DNA of 64,000 nt from Cytospora piceicola (GCA_023375675.1 JALQBC010000003.1:1054001-1118000), one strand, 5' to 3'; shown: positions 1 through 12,092, counted from the first letter of the stretch. Notes: generated from the sequence alone by a model not told the origin. Numbers and translations: made by a program.

Positions 1-139
1 CAACGCCATCCCCGAGACGTCGCTGAAGAGCGCCAGAGGCCCCGGCGCGTCCCACGCGGCGGGCCGGGGAGGAGAGGAGCAGCGGGTGAACCTGACTGGT
101 CCCCGTGACCAAGCTGGCAAGGAGGGCTGCGCATGTTAA
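1..139 (+). CDS. Rab5-family small GTPase, C-terminal tail only (truncated by window edge)
   Basis: An open frame enters from the left edge (first full codon at base 2) and stops at TAA 137-139, giving 45 residues. It begins NAIPETSLKS, continues through a glycine/alanine-rich linker and EEQRVNLTGP, and ends KEGCAC. The CxC terminus is the double-geranylgeranylation signal of Rab proteins. The AIPETSLK stretch followed by an RVNL/RVDL segment matches the hypervariable tail of the Rab5/Vps21/Ypt52 group, which works in early endosome fusion. The G domain lies outside the window, so the identification rests on the tail alone. GC content is high here and drops right after the stop, as expected at the end of a coding exon. 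Another Rab class with a CxC end, such as Ypt6, is the main alternative. Confidence 0.55.
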   Translation, partial: NAIPETSLKSARGPGASHAAGRGGEEQRVNLTGPRDQAGKEGCAC

Positions 140-961
140 GCAAGGGTGTGGGATGGAGCGGGATGAGAGAGATAGGAGGGAGATATCTGTGCAACGAAGG
201 GAAGCGACTCTCGGGCTTGTGACAGGATTCCCCGCTATGAGGTTGTCGAACGAAGCATTGCATTTCCATTTCCAAGGGAAACGTTGTTTTGGGTTTTTGG
301 AGTGATAGGTCTTAAAGGCATGTCACTTTGGGAATATCATGTTTCTGCGGTCATCACATCACCACTGTAGTCAGATAGCGAATACTACTACTTCTTTTCA
401 TTAGATATATCCGAACTGCCCGAGGCGCTCCCTTGTCTCCCTTCTCACAGGACTCGGTGAACGGAAGGGGGGCAGGGCAGGGCAGGAAATACCAGTCGAG
501 TCCGGCTGCCAAGTAAAAAGACAATGCAGCGACAGAGTTTCGGATAGTGAGATGTGTCGGTGGCGGGGTCCAAGTCGAGTCCCTCGCGGGACGGCAAACT
601 GGTAGCAACGCACGGGCCACTTCAGCCTTTCTCAAGGCTCAAAGGCTGTCAATTTGCAAGTCCCCGAATTTTGCAAGAGACGCGACCACCGCGACACGAC
701 CACATCTTTGGACTTGTTGGTCACCAATCCTAGTCTACCTTGCGTCACCCGTTTCACTGACTTACCGACACGACAAGTGAGCGGCCATCATATTCACAGA
801 TGGAGAAGCACTGCGACAGAGTATAACCACCGTCGGTGCTTTCGTCCCTGCGCCGTCAGCCTGTACCTTTTTACTTGTTCTGCGCCTGCGAACAACCTCG
901 AGCAATTTCGAACACAACCCTACCATCGCGACTTGCCGTGGTCGGCCACGTCACAGTAATC
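140..961. other. Intergenic: 3' flank of Rab gene and promoter/5' UTR of RING gene
   Basis: No conserved coding frame was found. The right half is pyrimidine-rich with short CA-rich stretches, typical of a fungal promoter and leader running into the ATG at 962. The short open frames here have no coding character. Confidence 0.5.
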
Positions 962-3900
962 ATGGCCGCCAACTATGTTACGGTTACTCCTGCCCTGGCC
1001 GAGCTCATCAGGTACGACAAACAAGCACTTTGTGAAGCACCGCGAAGTCCGAGCTAACCATTCATTCGTTCAGCTCGCTGCCACAGGACGAAGTCCCAAT
1101 TAAGCTTCGCTGCGCCATCTGCAGCAAGTTGGCAGTCAATGCCTTCCGGACACCCTGTTGCGAACAGATGGTTTGCGAAAACTGTGAGCTAATCACTTCC
1201 TCAACTCACCCACCCTTTTCGGGTTATTAACACTCTGCCAGGCAAACAGGCTCTCCGCTCCACCTGCCCCGTCTGCGAACATACACCCATCTCACAAGAC
1301 GATTGCAAGCCCAACAAGTCTCTCCGTATGACGACTAGGGCCTTCCTGAAGACGGCTGAGAAGAAGCGAGATAGCTTGCTGGCTAAGGAGTCGACACCTA
1401 TTACACCCGTTGAAGCGAAGCCTACCCCGCCTCCTACCGTGTCCGAAGAGAAGCCGCCCGTTCGAGAGGACACTTCGGATGCGACGGCCGCGCCCGCTCA
1501 AGAGACCGGACACTCGGTCGAGGAGCAAGGCCCCCCAGCTGAGCAAGACGATGCACCGGCTGCGACAGAAGAGAACAAAGACGAGGCCCGGCCAACAGTT
1601 GAAAACGAGGTTCGTGCAGAGTGTCAGGCTCCCACTTTCCTCGCTTCCGCTAACATATCCACAGAATGAGCCATCGGGCGAGCAAGTGTCAGGAGAGGCT
1701 GAGAATCCAGAAGACAAGCAAGTAGATGCACAGGACGAGTCGAATGAGGACAATGGAGACGCCGAGGCAGCCCCAGAGGATCCTAATGGCGATGAAGATA
1801 AACAAAACAACGCACAAAATCCATCTCTCCCCAATGGACTTGGCTTCGGTGGCGTGAACGGATCGTTCCCCAACATGAACTTCGGTGGTGATTTCAACCA
1901 AATGCAGATGATGATGGCCATGCAGAATGGAATGGGCGGCAATTTCGGCGGCTTCCCCATGATGGGTAAATACTCCCTCGAATCTGTAACCAAGATGATT
2001 CGCGCTAACAGGCCTCAAGGAATGTCAGGCATGGGCATGGACCCTTCGATGATGAACATGTACCAGATGAACAATGGCTTCGGACCAGGCATGGACATGA
2101 GCATGATGAACGGCGGCATGGCGGCAGGTTTCAACGGCGGTATGGGCTCCGATGGTAACTGGAACGGGCCGCAATCATGGAATAACGGCCAAAATAATTA
2201 CAATCATCCAAGTGCTGCTGGCATGGGTAACGGTGATTATGGAGAATTTAACTCTGGCTACCAAACAGGATACAATCAAGGTACTTTTGGCCCTAACAAC
2301 CAATTCAATGGCTTCCGCGGAAGGGGATTCTATCGCGGTGGCCGGGGATTCCGTGGCCGTGGCGCCTTTGGCAACTACGGTCGCGGAGGCTTTGGTTACG
2401 GGCAACAAGGAAATTTCCAGGGCCAGAACCACATGAACCAGCAACAGTACGGGAACAATATGATGGACCAGGGCCCGAATGGCCCTCAATCTCTTATCAA
2501 CGTATCATCTGGCGAGGGTGAAGGAGACAAGGACGTTGACGAGTTTGGACGAAAGCTCCGCGCGGGGTCAAGCCAAGATGGAGCACAAGATGCAGAGAAC
2601 GCCGAGAAGACCGAGACGGGGATGGTGAACGAGAATGGGGGCAGCGACTTCAAGACGGAAGGCTCAGGCGCAGCGCCAGGAGAGGCCGGACCAGGCTCTG
2701 GTGATTACTCTGGTCAAGCAAACGACACAGTGCAGTCAGGTGTCGAAGGTGACACGGCTTATGCGCCAAATGGCATTGTTGTACCTGCAGACCCACGTAT
2801 GAGACCATCGTCAGGGCCTTTTGGCATGAACCATCAGCGCGGCGGAAGCTTCGGAGGCATGCCGCCCCCGCCCGCGCCCGCGCCTGATGTTCCCCTAAAT
2901 GCACCAAAGGGCCCCAAGGCCATGCGCCAGGGTCTCCCAAATACTAGTCTGCTGAATCTCCGGGCAAGAGGGTACCAGATGCCCGGCAACGAACCTAACA
3001 ACCGGGTCCAGAGCCCAGGCTTCCAGAACGGCGCCCACCCTGCTGAAGATGACCGTGATCGTCATAGGTCCCGGAGTAGTTCTCTGGCGGGCTCCGTGAA
3101 GCGGAGGGAAGAAGACTCGGACCGGTACCGCGAGCGTAGCAACAGCCGGAGCAGGGCGGGCGGCCGCGGCGACAAGGAGCCCGACAGGGCCCGCCACCGG
3201 GACCGCCGCGGCAGGGACCGCTCCGAGTCGCTGTCCTCCTCGAGGAGTGAGCACAGGGACCGGAAGCGCAAGGGCCGCCATGACCACCCCGCGCCGGAGG
3301 ACGAGCGGGACCATGACAAGGAACGACGTCATCGCCATCGTAGCAGCAAGAAGCACCATGAGGAGGAGGGCGAGGAGCCAAAGTCGCGCTCGTCGAGGGA
3401 CGACAAGTACGGCGACCGGTCCAGGACCGCGTCCCCTGCCGGCTCCCGGAAGTCTAGTCACCGTAGCAGCCGCAAGGAGCGCGATTCGGAGAAGCGGCGC
3501 GACCGCGACCGGGACAGGAGCAGGGACCGCGACCGCGACCGCGACTACGGCGATGATGATAGGGACCACAAGCGAAAGTCCGGCCACCGCTCCCACCGCG
3601 AGCGCGAGCACGACCGCTCGGACCGGTCCGACAGGGACAGGGAGCGCGAGAAGGACAAGGACAGGGACCGCAAGCGGGACCGCGGTGACCGGGACCGCGA
3701 CCGCGAGAAGGAGAAGGAGAGGGAGAAGGAGAGGGAGAAGGAGCGCGAGAGGCGCCGCGGCAAGAGGTCCACGGCGGAGCCGCCCGCGCCGGCCGAGCCG
3801 TCCGACGAGGTCCGGCCGTTCAACCCGCCCACGGGGCCCCGGGGCAGCATATCCAAGAACTACTCCATCTTCAGCGCCCCCAAGGGGTTCGAGATCAGGG

Positions 3901-4325
3901 GCGCCTCGGGCAAGCCCGGCCCCCACGACGCCGCCGCCGCCGCCGCCGCGCCCTCCCCCTCCCCCTCCTCCTCGGCGAAGCAGCCGCCCTCGGGCCCCGC
4001 CGCCGACAGGGACCAGGACGGCAAGGACAGCCGGCGGTCGTCCTCGGCGTCCACGATGGCCAAACCCGGCGGCGGCGGCGGCGCCGCCTCCGCCCTGGAC
4101 CCGCACGCGGCGGAGCGCGAGAGGCGGAACCGGGAGCGCCTCCTCAAGGAGACGCAGCGGCTCGCGCAGTTTACGGGGCTCAAGCGCCGCAGCACTGATG
4201 ACGTCTCTGGGGGCGACGCGAAGAGGTCGAGGCGCCACCGGAGGGGCGGCGAGGTCGTGGACGAGGACGAGGAGGCCAGGCTGAAGAGGAGCGAGGCCGA
4301 GAGGGAGGGGAGCAGGTGGGGCTAG
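962..4325 (+). CDS. RING-finger protein (RBBP6/Mpe1-type RING) with RGG and RS/RD-rich tail
   Basis: Four exons: 962-1011, 1074-1183, 1242-1609 and 1665-4325, giving 1062 residues. The splice sites are GTACGA/CAG, GTGAGC/CAG and GTTCGT/CAG, and all phases agree. The RING has CAIC at residues 30-33, PCC at 44-46, CENC at 51-54 and CPVC at 62-65, followed by NKSLR and AFLKTAEKKR. This spacing and the NKxLR extension resemble the C4C4 RING of RBBP6/Mpe1, subunits of the mRNA cleavage/polyadenylation factor. The DWNN domain and zinc knuckle of those proteins are absent. The rest is low complexity: an acidic segment, a Met/Asn/Gly-rich segment, an RGG-like cluster (FRGRGFYRGGRGFRGRG), then a long RS/RD/RE-repeat region of the kind seen in splicing-associated proteins. 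Likely a nuclear RNA-processing E3 or scaffold; the substrate is unknown. The repetitive tail produces long false frames on the other strand. Confidence 0.85.
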
Positions 4326-5284
4326 AGAGGTTGGGCATGTCGCGTCGGATGTCCGGTGAGGGCCCTGGGCTTGCAACATCCCCTTCCGCAGTCCCTTGTT
4401 TTCGCTACTGTAGCGCATGGAGGGCAAAAAGGCCTGACAGGATCGTGGCGAGAGGCTAGATGAAAGGGCAATTGCCTTATGGCAGTACACAGCATAATCA
4501 ACCACCTTGGCCGACGATACAGTTCATGGAGGCTGGTCGACCACACTACACTACACTACACTGAAATGGAGATATATTGCTGCGTCTTGCGCTGGCCTAC
4601 GAGGCATAAAGCTTGCACCGGGAGAGGCAAAGAAATGGAAAGCCGATCCTGTCCCTAGGCTGTAATTCTACTGTCGTTCATTGATTTCGTGTCGGAGAAA
4701 GGGGTCACGGTGTGGGATGGGTTCGCAAGTCTTGACGTTTATAACATCACGGGTACGATAGCGATACTATGTTTGCACAATACATACATAGATAGACAAC
4801 AAGTCGTCTACCCAGCCAGACAATAGGACCCAGACAGTGAAATAGTCCAACTTGAGCAATTTGCGCTGTTCCGATTTGATGACCTCCCAAACCGTAATTA
4901 GGCTTGGTATACTGCCATGAGTGGCAGGGGCGCGAGCAGCACCAGACCCCACCCCCTTCCTCCTATACGTCTCCCTGTCTTCCACAGCCAGAGCGTTTCC
5001 CACCAGTTTGAGGCCCTATTTCAAATGAGACAGTGGCTCAAGGGCGGGAGAAGAGTCATGTCACAATGTCACTTATGTACTCGAACGATATTGTATGTAC
5101 GACTTGCTTTATTATCAGCAATGCTACTTTCTGATCAAGCCCTAAAATGCTATGAACCCAACGCCGTACCATCCATTACCGCCGTGAAGTCTCTTTGCGA
5201 AAGTACCCTTAATCAGTCATCATTTCATAATCATGTGTTCTCATGCTTTTGCTTTTGCGCCGTCCCATGCAGTGTGCCACCACC
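4326..5284. other. Intergenic between convergent genes
   Basis: This holds the 3' flanks of the RING gene and of hsp98, whose stop lies at 5285. A short CACTA repeat of almost four units lies at 4544-4562. I see no conserved coding frame. Confidence 0.5.
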
Positions 5285-8053
5285 TCAGTCATAGATGTCC
5301 TCGTCCATGCCATCATCAGCCGAGAAGTCGCCATCATCTTCACTGTCTACCGACATGCTGTCAACATCGCTATCTTCATGGTTGTTCAAGACGACAATCT
5401 TGCCATCAACCAGCTCAATCCTGGCGCACTCGCCATCCTTGATGTTGTTGCGAAGGATGAGCACAGCCAGCCTGTTGAGCACCTCCTTCTCAATGAGACG
5501 AGATAGGGGTCGAGCACCATAGGCAGGCGAGTAGCCGGCATTGCCCAGGTAGTCCTTGGCCTCGTCCGATATTGAAATGAAGACGTTGCGTTCGTTGTCC
5601 GACAACCGCTTCTGGATCTCGGTGATCCGTAGATCGACGATTTTGCGGATCTCCTTTCTAGTGAGACGGTTGAAAACGACGATGGAGTTGATACGGTTAA
5701 GGAATTCGGGCAGGAAGTAGTTGCGCAGGGCGTTCATGACCAGCTCGCGGGTAGTTGGGTCGATCTTGCCGTCCTTGAGGTTGGGCCGAGCCAGGTACTC
5801 GGCACCCAGGTTGGAGGTCATGACCACGATACAGTTCCTCGCATCAATGACACGACCTTGGCCGTCAGTGATGCGACCGTCGTCCATGAGCTGAAGGAGG
5901 ACGGTGAGGACCTCCTTCGCAGCCTTCTCCACCTCATCGAAGAGCAGAATAGAGAAGGGCTTGCGACGGAGAGCCTCTGTCAATTGGCCACCGGCATCGT
6001 GTCCGACGTATCCAGGTGGTGCACCGATCATTCGGCTGAGCGCGTGTCGCTCTTGGTACTCAGACATGTCGAGACGAATCATGGCCTTCGGATCGTCGAA
6101 CAGGAACTCGGCAAGAGCCTTGGTGAGCAGCGTCTTACCGGTACCAGATGGACCACAGAATAGGAAGCTTGGGGGTTGGTTGGGGTTGTTGAGACCAGAC
6201 CGTTGAAGCCGGATGGCGTTGGAGACAGCCTGGACGGCCTCCTTCTGGCCTACGACAATCTTGCCAAGAACCTGCTCCATCTTCAGCAGCTTGTCCTTCT
6301 CGGTGGTCTTGAGGCGGGTGACGGGAATTCCGGTCCATCTGGCGACGATCTCGTTGATCTGGTCGGGTCCGACAACGTCGGTAATCATGGAGCCGCCCAT
6401 GTCACCTCCGTTGGCGTGCAAGGCAGCGTCGGCGGCAAGCTTGTCCTTCTCGAGCTGCTTGATCTTGGCTTCTTGCTCGGGTATGGCGTAGTACTGCAGG
6501 TCGGCAGCACGAGCATGGTCACCCATCCGGCTCACTTCGTCCATCTTGACCTTGAGCTGGTCAAGCTTCATCTTGGCCTCCTGGATGTCCTTTCCACGCC
6601 TCCGCTCACTCTCGTACTTCTCACGCAGAGGTCGCAGCTCATCCTCAACGTTAGCGGCATCCTGCTTGGCCTGCTGCAGACGAGTCTTGGACGCCTCGTC
6701 CTTCTCGCGTGAAAGTGCGTGAATTTCGATCTTCAGTTGTCGCAGTTTTCGCTCGAGACTATCGATGATCTCTGGTTGCGACTCTCGAGCCACCCGAACA
6801 GCTGCAGCAGCCTCATCTATGAGGTCGACAGCAGAATCAGGCAGTCGCCGAGATGTGAGGTACCGAGCAGCAAGGCTGGCTGCAGACACAATGGCAGCGT
6901 CGGCGATGGTGACACCATGGTGTACTTCGTACTTCTCCTTTAGTCCACGCAGAATCGACACTGTCTCCGGTTGGGATGGCTCCTTGACAAGGACTTGCTG
7001 GAAACGTCGCTCGAAGGCGGCATCCTTCTCGATGTACTTGCGGTACTCGGCCAGAGTGGTGGCACCAATGCAGTGCAGCTGACCACGAGCGAGCATAGGC
7101 TTCAGCAGGTTGGCAGCGTCCATGCCACCTTCACCGGAGGAACCCGCGCCCATGAGAAGGTGGATCTCATCGACGAACAGGACGATCATGTCCTTGCTCT
7201 CCTGAATCTCCTTCAGGACACCCTTCATTCGCTCTTCGAACTCACCCCGGTACTTGCTGCCAGCAACCAAAGCACCAACGTCAAGCGAGAGCAGCTTGCA
7301 CTGAGCCAGGTTGTCGGGCACATCGGCGTTGACAATTCGCTGCGCCAAGCCTTCAACAACTGTTGTCTTACCGACACCGGGCTCACCAATAAGAACCGGG
7401 TTGTTCTTAGTTCGACGAGACAGGATCCGAATGACTCTCCTAATTTCCTCCTCTCGGCCAATGACAGGGTCGATCTTACCCTCCCGTGCCTGGGCCGTCA
7501 TATCGATGGTGAATTTGGTGAGGTTCTCGGTTTCCTCCTCGGTATCGGCTGTCTTGGAGTCCACCCGCTTCGTGCCCCGAATTGCCTGCACAGCATCTTG
7601 AATGAGTTTCGCCTTGGGGATGTTTGACTCTTTCAAGCAGCTTGCTATGGAGGTGTCCTCAGCAAGCGCTGTGATCAGGTGGTCGGCTGCGATGTAGGAA
7701 TCTTTCTGGACCTTCTGCAGCTCCATGGCCTTACGGAGGACCGTGTTGAAGGATGGGGCCATGGAGACGTGCTCTGGGGGTGGATCCTGGCTGGGCAGGC
7801 GGACCAGGTGCCTCTTGAGTTGCCGGTCGAAGAGCTGTGCATCACCATGTGCTCGCTCGATGACTTGTCGCAGAAGTGTAGGGCCGGGTTTGGGTCCATT
7901 TTGTTGATCTTTGGACAGGTCTGGGGAAGGCTCGAGGAGTGCCACAGCCAGGTGGATGGGTAGAAGTTGGCTGTGAGCGTATTGTTCGGCGAGAGCCATG
8001 GCGTCCTCTAACGACTTCTTCGCCAAGTCGGTGAACTCCATTTTTGAATTCAT
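5285..8053 (-). CDS. hsp98: Hsp98/Hsp104, ClpB-family protein disaggregase
   Basis: An intronless 922-residue frame, the usual length for fungal Hsp104/Hsp98. In order it shows an N-terminal Clp repeat domain (residues 1-150), a first AAA+ module with Walker A GEPGVGKT near residue 223 and Walker B VLFVDEIH, a coiled-coil middle domain (about 410-540, rich in Arg/Glu/Lys), a second AAA+ module with Walker A GPSGTGKT near residue 634 and LLFDEVEKA, and a small C-terminal domain with GARPLSR. It ends in an acidic tail (MDEDIYD) like that of cytosolic Hsp104, which binds TPR co-chaperones. It lacks a mitochondrial presequence, so it is the cytosolic/nuclear form rather than Hsp78. Together with Hsp70/Hsp40 it threads aggregated proteins through its hexamer and confers thermotolerance. 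The first ATG (8053) is four codons before a second in-frame ATG, and either could start. It diverges from the mL67 gene across a 795-bp spacer. Confidence 0.98.
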   Translation of the reverse strand: MNSKMEFTDLAKKSLEDAMALAEQYAHSQLLPIHLAVALLEPSPDLSKDQQNGPKPGPTLLRQVIERAHGDAQLFDRQLKRHLVRLPSQDPPPEHVSMAPSFNTVLRKAMELQKVQKDSYIAADHLITALAEDTSIASCLKESNIPKAKLIQDAVQAIRGTKRVDSKTADTEEETENLTKFTIDMTAQAREGKIDPVIGREEEIRRVIRILSRRTKNNPVLIGEPGVGKTTVVEGLAQRIVNADVPDNLAQCKLLSLDVGALVAGSKYRGEFEERMKGVLKEIQESKDMIVLFVDEIHLLMGAGSSGEGGMDAANLLKPMLARGQLHCIGATTLAEYRKYIEKDAAFERRFQQVLVKEPSQPETVSILRGLKEKYEVHHGVTIADAAIVSAASLAARYLTSRRLPDSAVDLIDEAAAAVRVARESQPEIIDSLERKLRQLKIEIHALSREKDEASKTRLQQAKQDAANVEDELRPLREKYESERRRGKDIQEAKMKLDQLKVKMDEVSRMGDHARAADLQYYAIPEQEAKIKQLEKDKLAADAALHANGGDMGGSMITDVVGPDQINEIVARWTGIPVTRLKTTEKDKLLKMEQVLGKIVVGQKEAVQAVSNAIRLQRSGLNNPNQPPSFLFCGPSGTGKTLLTKALAEFLFDDPKAMIRLDMSEYQERHALSRMIGAPPGYVGHDAGGQLTEALRRKPFSILLFDEVEKAAKEVLTVLLQLMDDGRITDGQGRVIDARNCIVVMTSNLGAEYLARPNLKDGKIDPTTRELVMNALRNYFLPEFLNRINSIVVFNRLTRKEIRKIVDLRITEIQKRLSDNERNVFISISDEAKDYLGNAGYSPAYGARPLSRLIEKEVLNRLAVLILRNNIKDGECARIELVDGKIVVLNNHEDSDVDSMSVDSEDDGDFSADDGMDEDIYD

Positions 8054-8848
8054 CGTGAGTTATGCCTTTTGTTGGTACTCGTGGGAGAAAGAAGAAGAGA
8101 ATAGATTATGTGTGTTTGCGGAATGTATTGGGTATCAAAAGTGGTCGATTAAAAACGCTGGGAAGCAAGCTCAAACGACTGATAGCTTCCAAATGGTGAG
8201 TGTGTGTTTGTATGAATAGCAACGATCTGATGTCGCGCAGAACTGAGTTGCGTTTTATGTTTTCGCTTTGCGAAGTGAAGTTTGATGGGGGGAAAAAAGA
8301 GGCGAGACAAAAGCACGCCAACAGCTCCTCGTTTCACTTGGGCAGATATATCCTGATTCCTCGGTGGAGTCTTGGGCTGGCTGAGAATTTCCTTGGACGA
8401 CCTGGACGATTCTATGCAGTTGCACTGGTGCCTTCGACCTGAAGCTGGCATGCGCTGGCACTGGCTGGGCTGGCTGGGCAGGAAGGTGGGATGCTTCTCG
8501 ACGTCACTGGTCGCTTCCCCTACCTGGTCGAAGCATCTGGAAGCAACGAGCCATTAATTAATTACCTAGGTACCCAGCCACATACGGCGGGGTAGATGTT
8601 CGATAAGTAGTCCGATAAGACTGCGTGGCTTTGCCCGGTACTTGAGGTACCTAGGTACCTAGGCACCTATGGCTGACCCAGCTGTGGCTTGTCATCCCGC
8701 TTGCCTGCCGGATGAGCTAGTCAAGCTCCGGCCCGCTTAGCTAATCACTCTGGGAGCTGGGAAATTTGTTCGGCGCGAACAACAGCATCAACCGGCGAGA
8801 CGAGATCGACTTGCGCGCGCCGACTCCACCACCGAACCAGCAGTCGCC
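8054..8848. promoter_or_regulatory. Divergent promoter region of hsp98 and mL67, with a heat-shock-element-like site
   Basis: The spacer between the two divergent start codons has no coding content. Bases 8530-8542 read GAA, two bases, ATC, two bases, GAA: a GAAnnTTCnnGAA heat-shock element with one mismatch. A TTC in register lies 15 bp to its left, and an adjacent CCCCT could be a stress-response element. Bases 8647-8670 hold overlapping copies of the TACCTAGGTA palindrome. HSF regulation of hsp98 is expected from the family, but binding here is inference, and the site is nearly 480 bp from the start codon. Confidence 0.35.
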
Positions 8849-10062
8849 ATGAACTCCTCACCGGCCTCAGTAGTCGGCATACTCGACCGGCTGTCAATAG
8901 GGGTTTCCAGGATTAGCATACGGCATGGCCACACGAAGCCGAAGGTCAAGAAACCACGGCCCGAGCTGACGGGGTTCAAGACGGGCCTCGGAGAGAGAAT
9001 ATGGGTGCACAACCACATTGTCACCGGCATGATTGTCTACTCACATGATGCTAAATTAGAAGTAGGATGCCCCGCTCCCACGACTGGCCAGGAATTGGTT
9101 CCCCCTTCCCGAAATCTCAACTCCCAGTTGGGCGCGTAACGATCATCATGTACTAACATTCACTCCTCCGTCTCCAGCGCGACTCCCAGAAAGGCCTCGC
9201 CCAGATCCCCTTCACCACCAAGAAGCAAAAACCACCAGTCCTCCGGGAGGACTACTGGGCACCGCTGTGCCTGATCGAGCTCCCCAAGGGGCTGGGCGTC
9301 GTGGGCCGGAGCGTGATGCAGAAGCTGCAGGAGTTCCGGACCAGGCACGAGCTCGAGTGGGGATACCAGGCGCCCAAGCTGAAGGCCCTGGGCAAGAGGG
9401 AGCGCGGCGAGATCATCCACAACCAGAAGAGCAACGCGGTCGCCGACATAGCGGCCGTGCTGGCCGGCGCCGGCAGGGGCAACAGGATGTGGTCGAGGGA
9501 CCCGCTCCTTCTCGAGGCGGCAGAGGTCGCTGCTGAGGAGGCGGCGGCGGCATCCCGGGACACAGAGGCTGTGGAGGTGAAGGAGGCGGAGGCCGAGAAG
9601 GAGACCGCGGTGGAGCAAGCAGCTGCTCCCAGCACGGAGGGCGAGACCGAGACCCCAGCTTCGGAAGCCGCCCCGGCAAAGAAATCACCAAAAGCCAAGT
9701 CAAAGTCAGCAGCAAAGGCCCCGAAGGCGAAGGGGCCGCTCGTAAAGGCCAACATCTACTGGTCCAACGACGCAGATCTCCGCTGGGCGAGGAAATGGAC
9801 GGAGAACGTGGGGCACCACCTCGGTCTGCCGAGTCACGTCAAGAACCACCGGTTCAAGACGAGGTACATGTTCGAGACGCCTGAGGAGCGCGAGGCAGTC
9901 AACGAGACCGAGAGCACTGAGGTGACGAAGGAAACGGAGGCGGAGCAGGTGCAGGCGCAGGTGCAGGAGCAGGAGAAGAAGCAGGAGCCCGAGAAGAAAA
10001 GGAGCCTGTTCGGCTGGTTGGGAGGCAAGCCTGGAAGCTCGTCGGCAGATGCCAGAGCGTAG
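8849..10062 (+). CDS. MHR1: Mitochondrial large-subunit ribosomal protein mL67 / Mhr1
   Basis: Two exons, 8849-9061 and 9178-10062, giving 365 residues. The donor is GTAGGA; a TACTAAC branch site precedes the CAG acceptor. The N-terminus is basic with no acidic residues over the first 20 positions, suitable for mitochondrial import. The conserved core has RIWVHNHIVTGMIVYSHD, then KLRPxLREDYW-like and W/C-rich segments (residues about 75-135) and a later IYWSNDADLRWARKWTENVG block, all matching Mhr1. In yeast, Mhr1 is both a structural protein of the mitoribosome (mL67) and a factor in mitochondrial DNA recombination and partitioning. Between the two conserved blocks lies an Ala/Glu/Lys-rich low-complexity insert (residues about 170-240) absent from the yeast protein, and the C-terminus has a Gln/Glu-rich tail ending in GWLGGKPG. 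Confidence 0.9.
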
Positions 10063-10358
10063 ATGGAGGTGGGGACAGGGCGCGTGTGCTGTTAGATCAC
10101 AAAACGGATAAGATCTGTCGCAAAGACGATTTGTCAGGTTCATATTGATATGTATTGTATGTGTCTCATGAAGACGCCGCCTAGGAAGTCTAGGAAGGGA
10201 CGATTCGCCTAGGCCAATTTCGGCCGATGTAAGACTACTGTATATAAAAACCGTGCCATCATAATCCAGGCACAACCAGGTTCCCAATGCGCTTATTACT
10301 CAAAAACAAAAGCCCTCCATCCAATAACACCAGAATCGTCAAGTTTCTCGCTATGCCT
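10063..10358. other. Short spacer between convergent genes
   Basis: This contains the 3' flanks of mL67 and of the sulfotransferase-like gene. Nothing else is recognisable. Confidence 0.5.
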
Positions 10359-12092
10359 TTAGACCTTGACGGCAAAGGACTTCAAATACTCATAGTGAGG
10401 GATGTTCGCGTCGACGGCCTCCCGGATGACCTTGGCGGCATCCTCGCCGTACTTCTTGACCCACTCATCATTCTCCTCATCAATTGAGGGAGTTCTCTGC
10501 AGAAGAGGACGCAAATTAGCTCTACTATTCTCGCAATTTATAAAAAACGCACAACTCAGGTGAGAACTTACGTGATGGCCAGCCCGAGGCTTCAGACACG
10601 AGCTCTCAATAGCATCGTGGTGGAAGCCGTACCACTTCTCAAACGCCTTCGCGGCGTGCTGCTGGTTCTCGTCGTCGCTCCACTCCAGCATCGACGGCTT
10701 GTAGTCGATGCCAGTCTCCTCGGCGTACACCTTCAGGATCGTCTCGGGATTTACCAGCAGGTCGTCCGCGTCGATAACGGTGATCGAGCACTTTGGCCCG
10801 TCGTTGTCGTCGGCGTTGAGCGCCTCGTCCACCGGCGTGGTCTCACCGGCCTTGGCGGGTCCGATGATGCCCTGGCTGAGAAGGTAGTCAAACAGCCGGC
10901 GCAGCTCGTCGTATCCGGCCTCGCTGGGCATGAACTGGTGGAAACCGGTGATTTCGTCCAGGGGCGGGATGGTGCAACGGTAATATGAGGGGATAGACTT
11001 TCGCGGGTGACGGATCAAGAAGGTCCAGTGGAAGCCGCGGAGCATATCGGTTGGCATAACGGTCGGGTTGTCCTCCTCGACGGGGACGCCGTTGACATCG
11101 TTTGTCGGGCCGTTGACGAAGCCATTTGTGTGGTTGGTGACATCGCCGTTGGCAGTGTGTTTCTCGGCGTCAGGGCGGTCGGTCAAAGGATGACCGCCAA
11201 CAAGAGAGGGGGCAATGCTGGCTGCTTGTCCATTTGGTGGGAGCAAGTAGTGAGCGATGTCCTTTATGAAGACCCGCTTGCCCTGTTCTGAGTCAGTACT
11301 TGAATCATTCACAAAAGTTTGCGTCGTCTCAGAGTTGTCGCTGAGGCGATTGAGTTCTTCGGTTCGGTTTGAAAAAGGAATTGTCTCAGTGTCATCTTCC
11401 TCCAAAAACCGCGCAGTAAAGCGGGAAGTGAAGGAGCACAGAAGACCTTTAAGAACCAGTCTCAATAACAGAATGATTGGAACCATATGAGGAATAAGCC
11501 GACAGGGGCAGGATTCTGCTCTCCTCCCACAAGGGGTCTTCTCTTCTCATCAACGAGCGCAATCGCGTCATCGAACCAAAGAGCCGGAGCAGAAGCAAGC
11601 CACCCTGATCAGCACAAAGATGGGGGGGAACATCCGGATGGCTTGTTCGGGGGGGGGGGGCTCAAAATCCAATGAGCTGGGGAGGGGAGGGTTAATTCTC
11701 ACCTCTTTGCCGTCGTTCTCGAGGCGGTCCATGATGGTCCTATACGTGGACTTGGCGAAACCACTCTTGATCCTCGCCTCCTCGTCATCGGCAAAACGCT
11801 CACTGAGCCTCTCAGGGCCGTAGTAGAAAGCATCTCCAAAAGGCTCGTGGGCACAGTTCAGGATGTCACGGCGTGTCATGAAAACCTATGGGTTGTGGAG
11901 GTGAATGTTAGCCAAACAGGACGTTCAGGATGTGCGCTATTGGTGAGCACGCCATTTCAGGGCCGGTATTGTCATCCAAGATGACGGCCAGTACCCTGAT
12001 TGACGGGTCAAATAAGGCTATGCACGTACCCTTTCGAAGGCTGTCGAGCACGCACGTGGGTGCGTAGCCATAAATATGGGACGGTTAGACAT
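10359..12092 (-). CDS. Sulfotransferase-like P-loop NTPase-fold protein (fungal family)
   Basis: Four exons on the minus strand: 12092-12030, 11885-11703, 11282-10572 and 10496-10359. Together they give 364 residues, every junction in phase 0. The first exon is only 21 codons and encodes the nucleotide-binding loop MATHPRACSTAFER, which continues into VFMTRRDILNCAHEPFGDAFYYGPER in exon 2. Later come GKRVFIKDIAHYL, a hydrophobic FLIRHPRKSIPSYYR segment like the 3'-phosphate-binding region of PAPS sulfotransferases, and a C-terminal WYGFHHDAIESS block. The family is widespread in ascomycetes, often labelled P-loop NTPase or sulfotransferase, and has no firmly established substrate. A 30-residue insert (about 120-150) is rich in Asn/Thr. 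Intron 2 (11283-11702) is unusually long for this window at 420 nt and contains a 12-G tract. Function is inferred from fold only. Confidence 0.8.

Noticed and set aside
2895..4505. 536-codon minus-strand frame opposite the RING gene, and a 345-codon plus frame at 3247-4284
   Set aside because: Both are shadows of the RS/RD-repeat coding sequence. Their composition (runs of Leu/Val/Pro or Arg/Thr/Ala) follows mechanically from the repeat codons.
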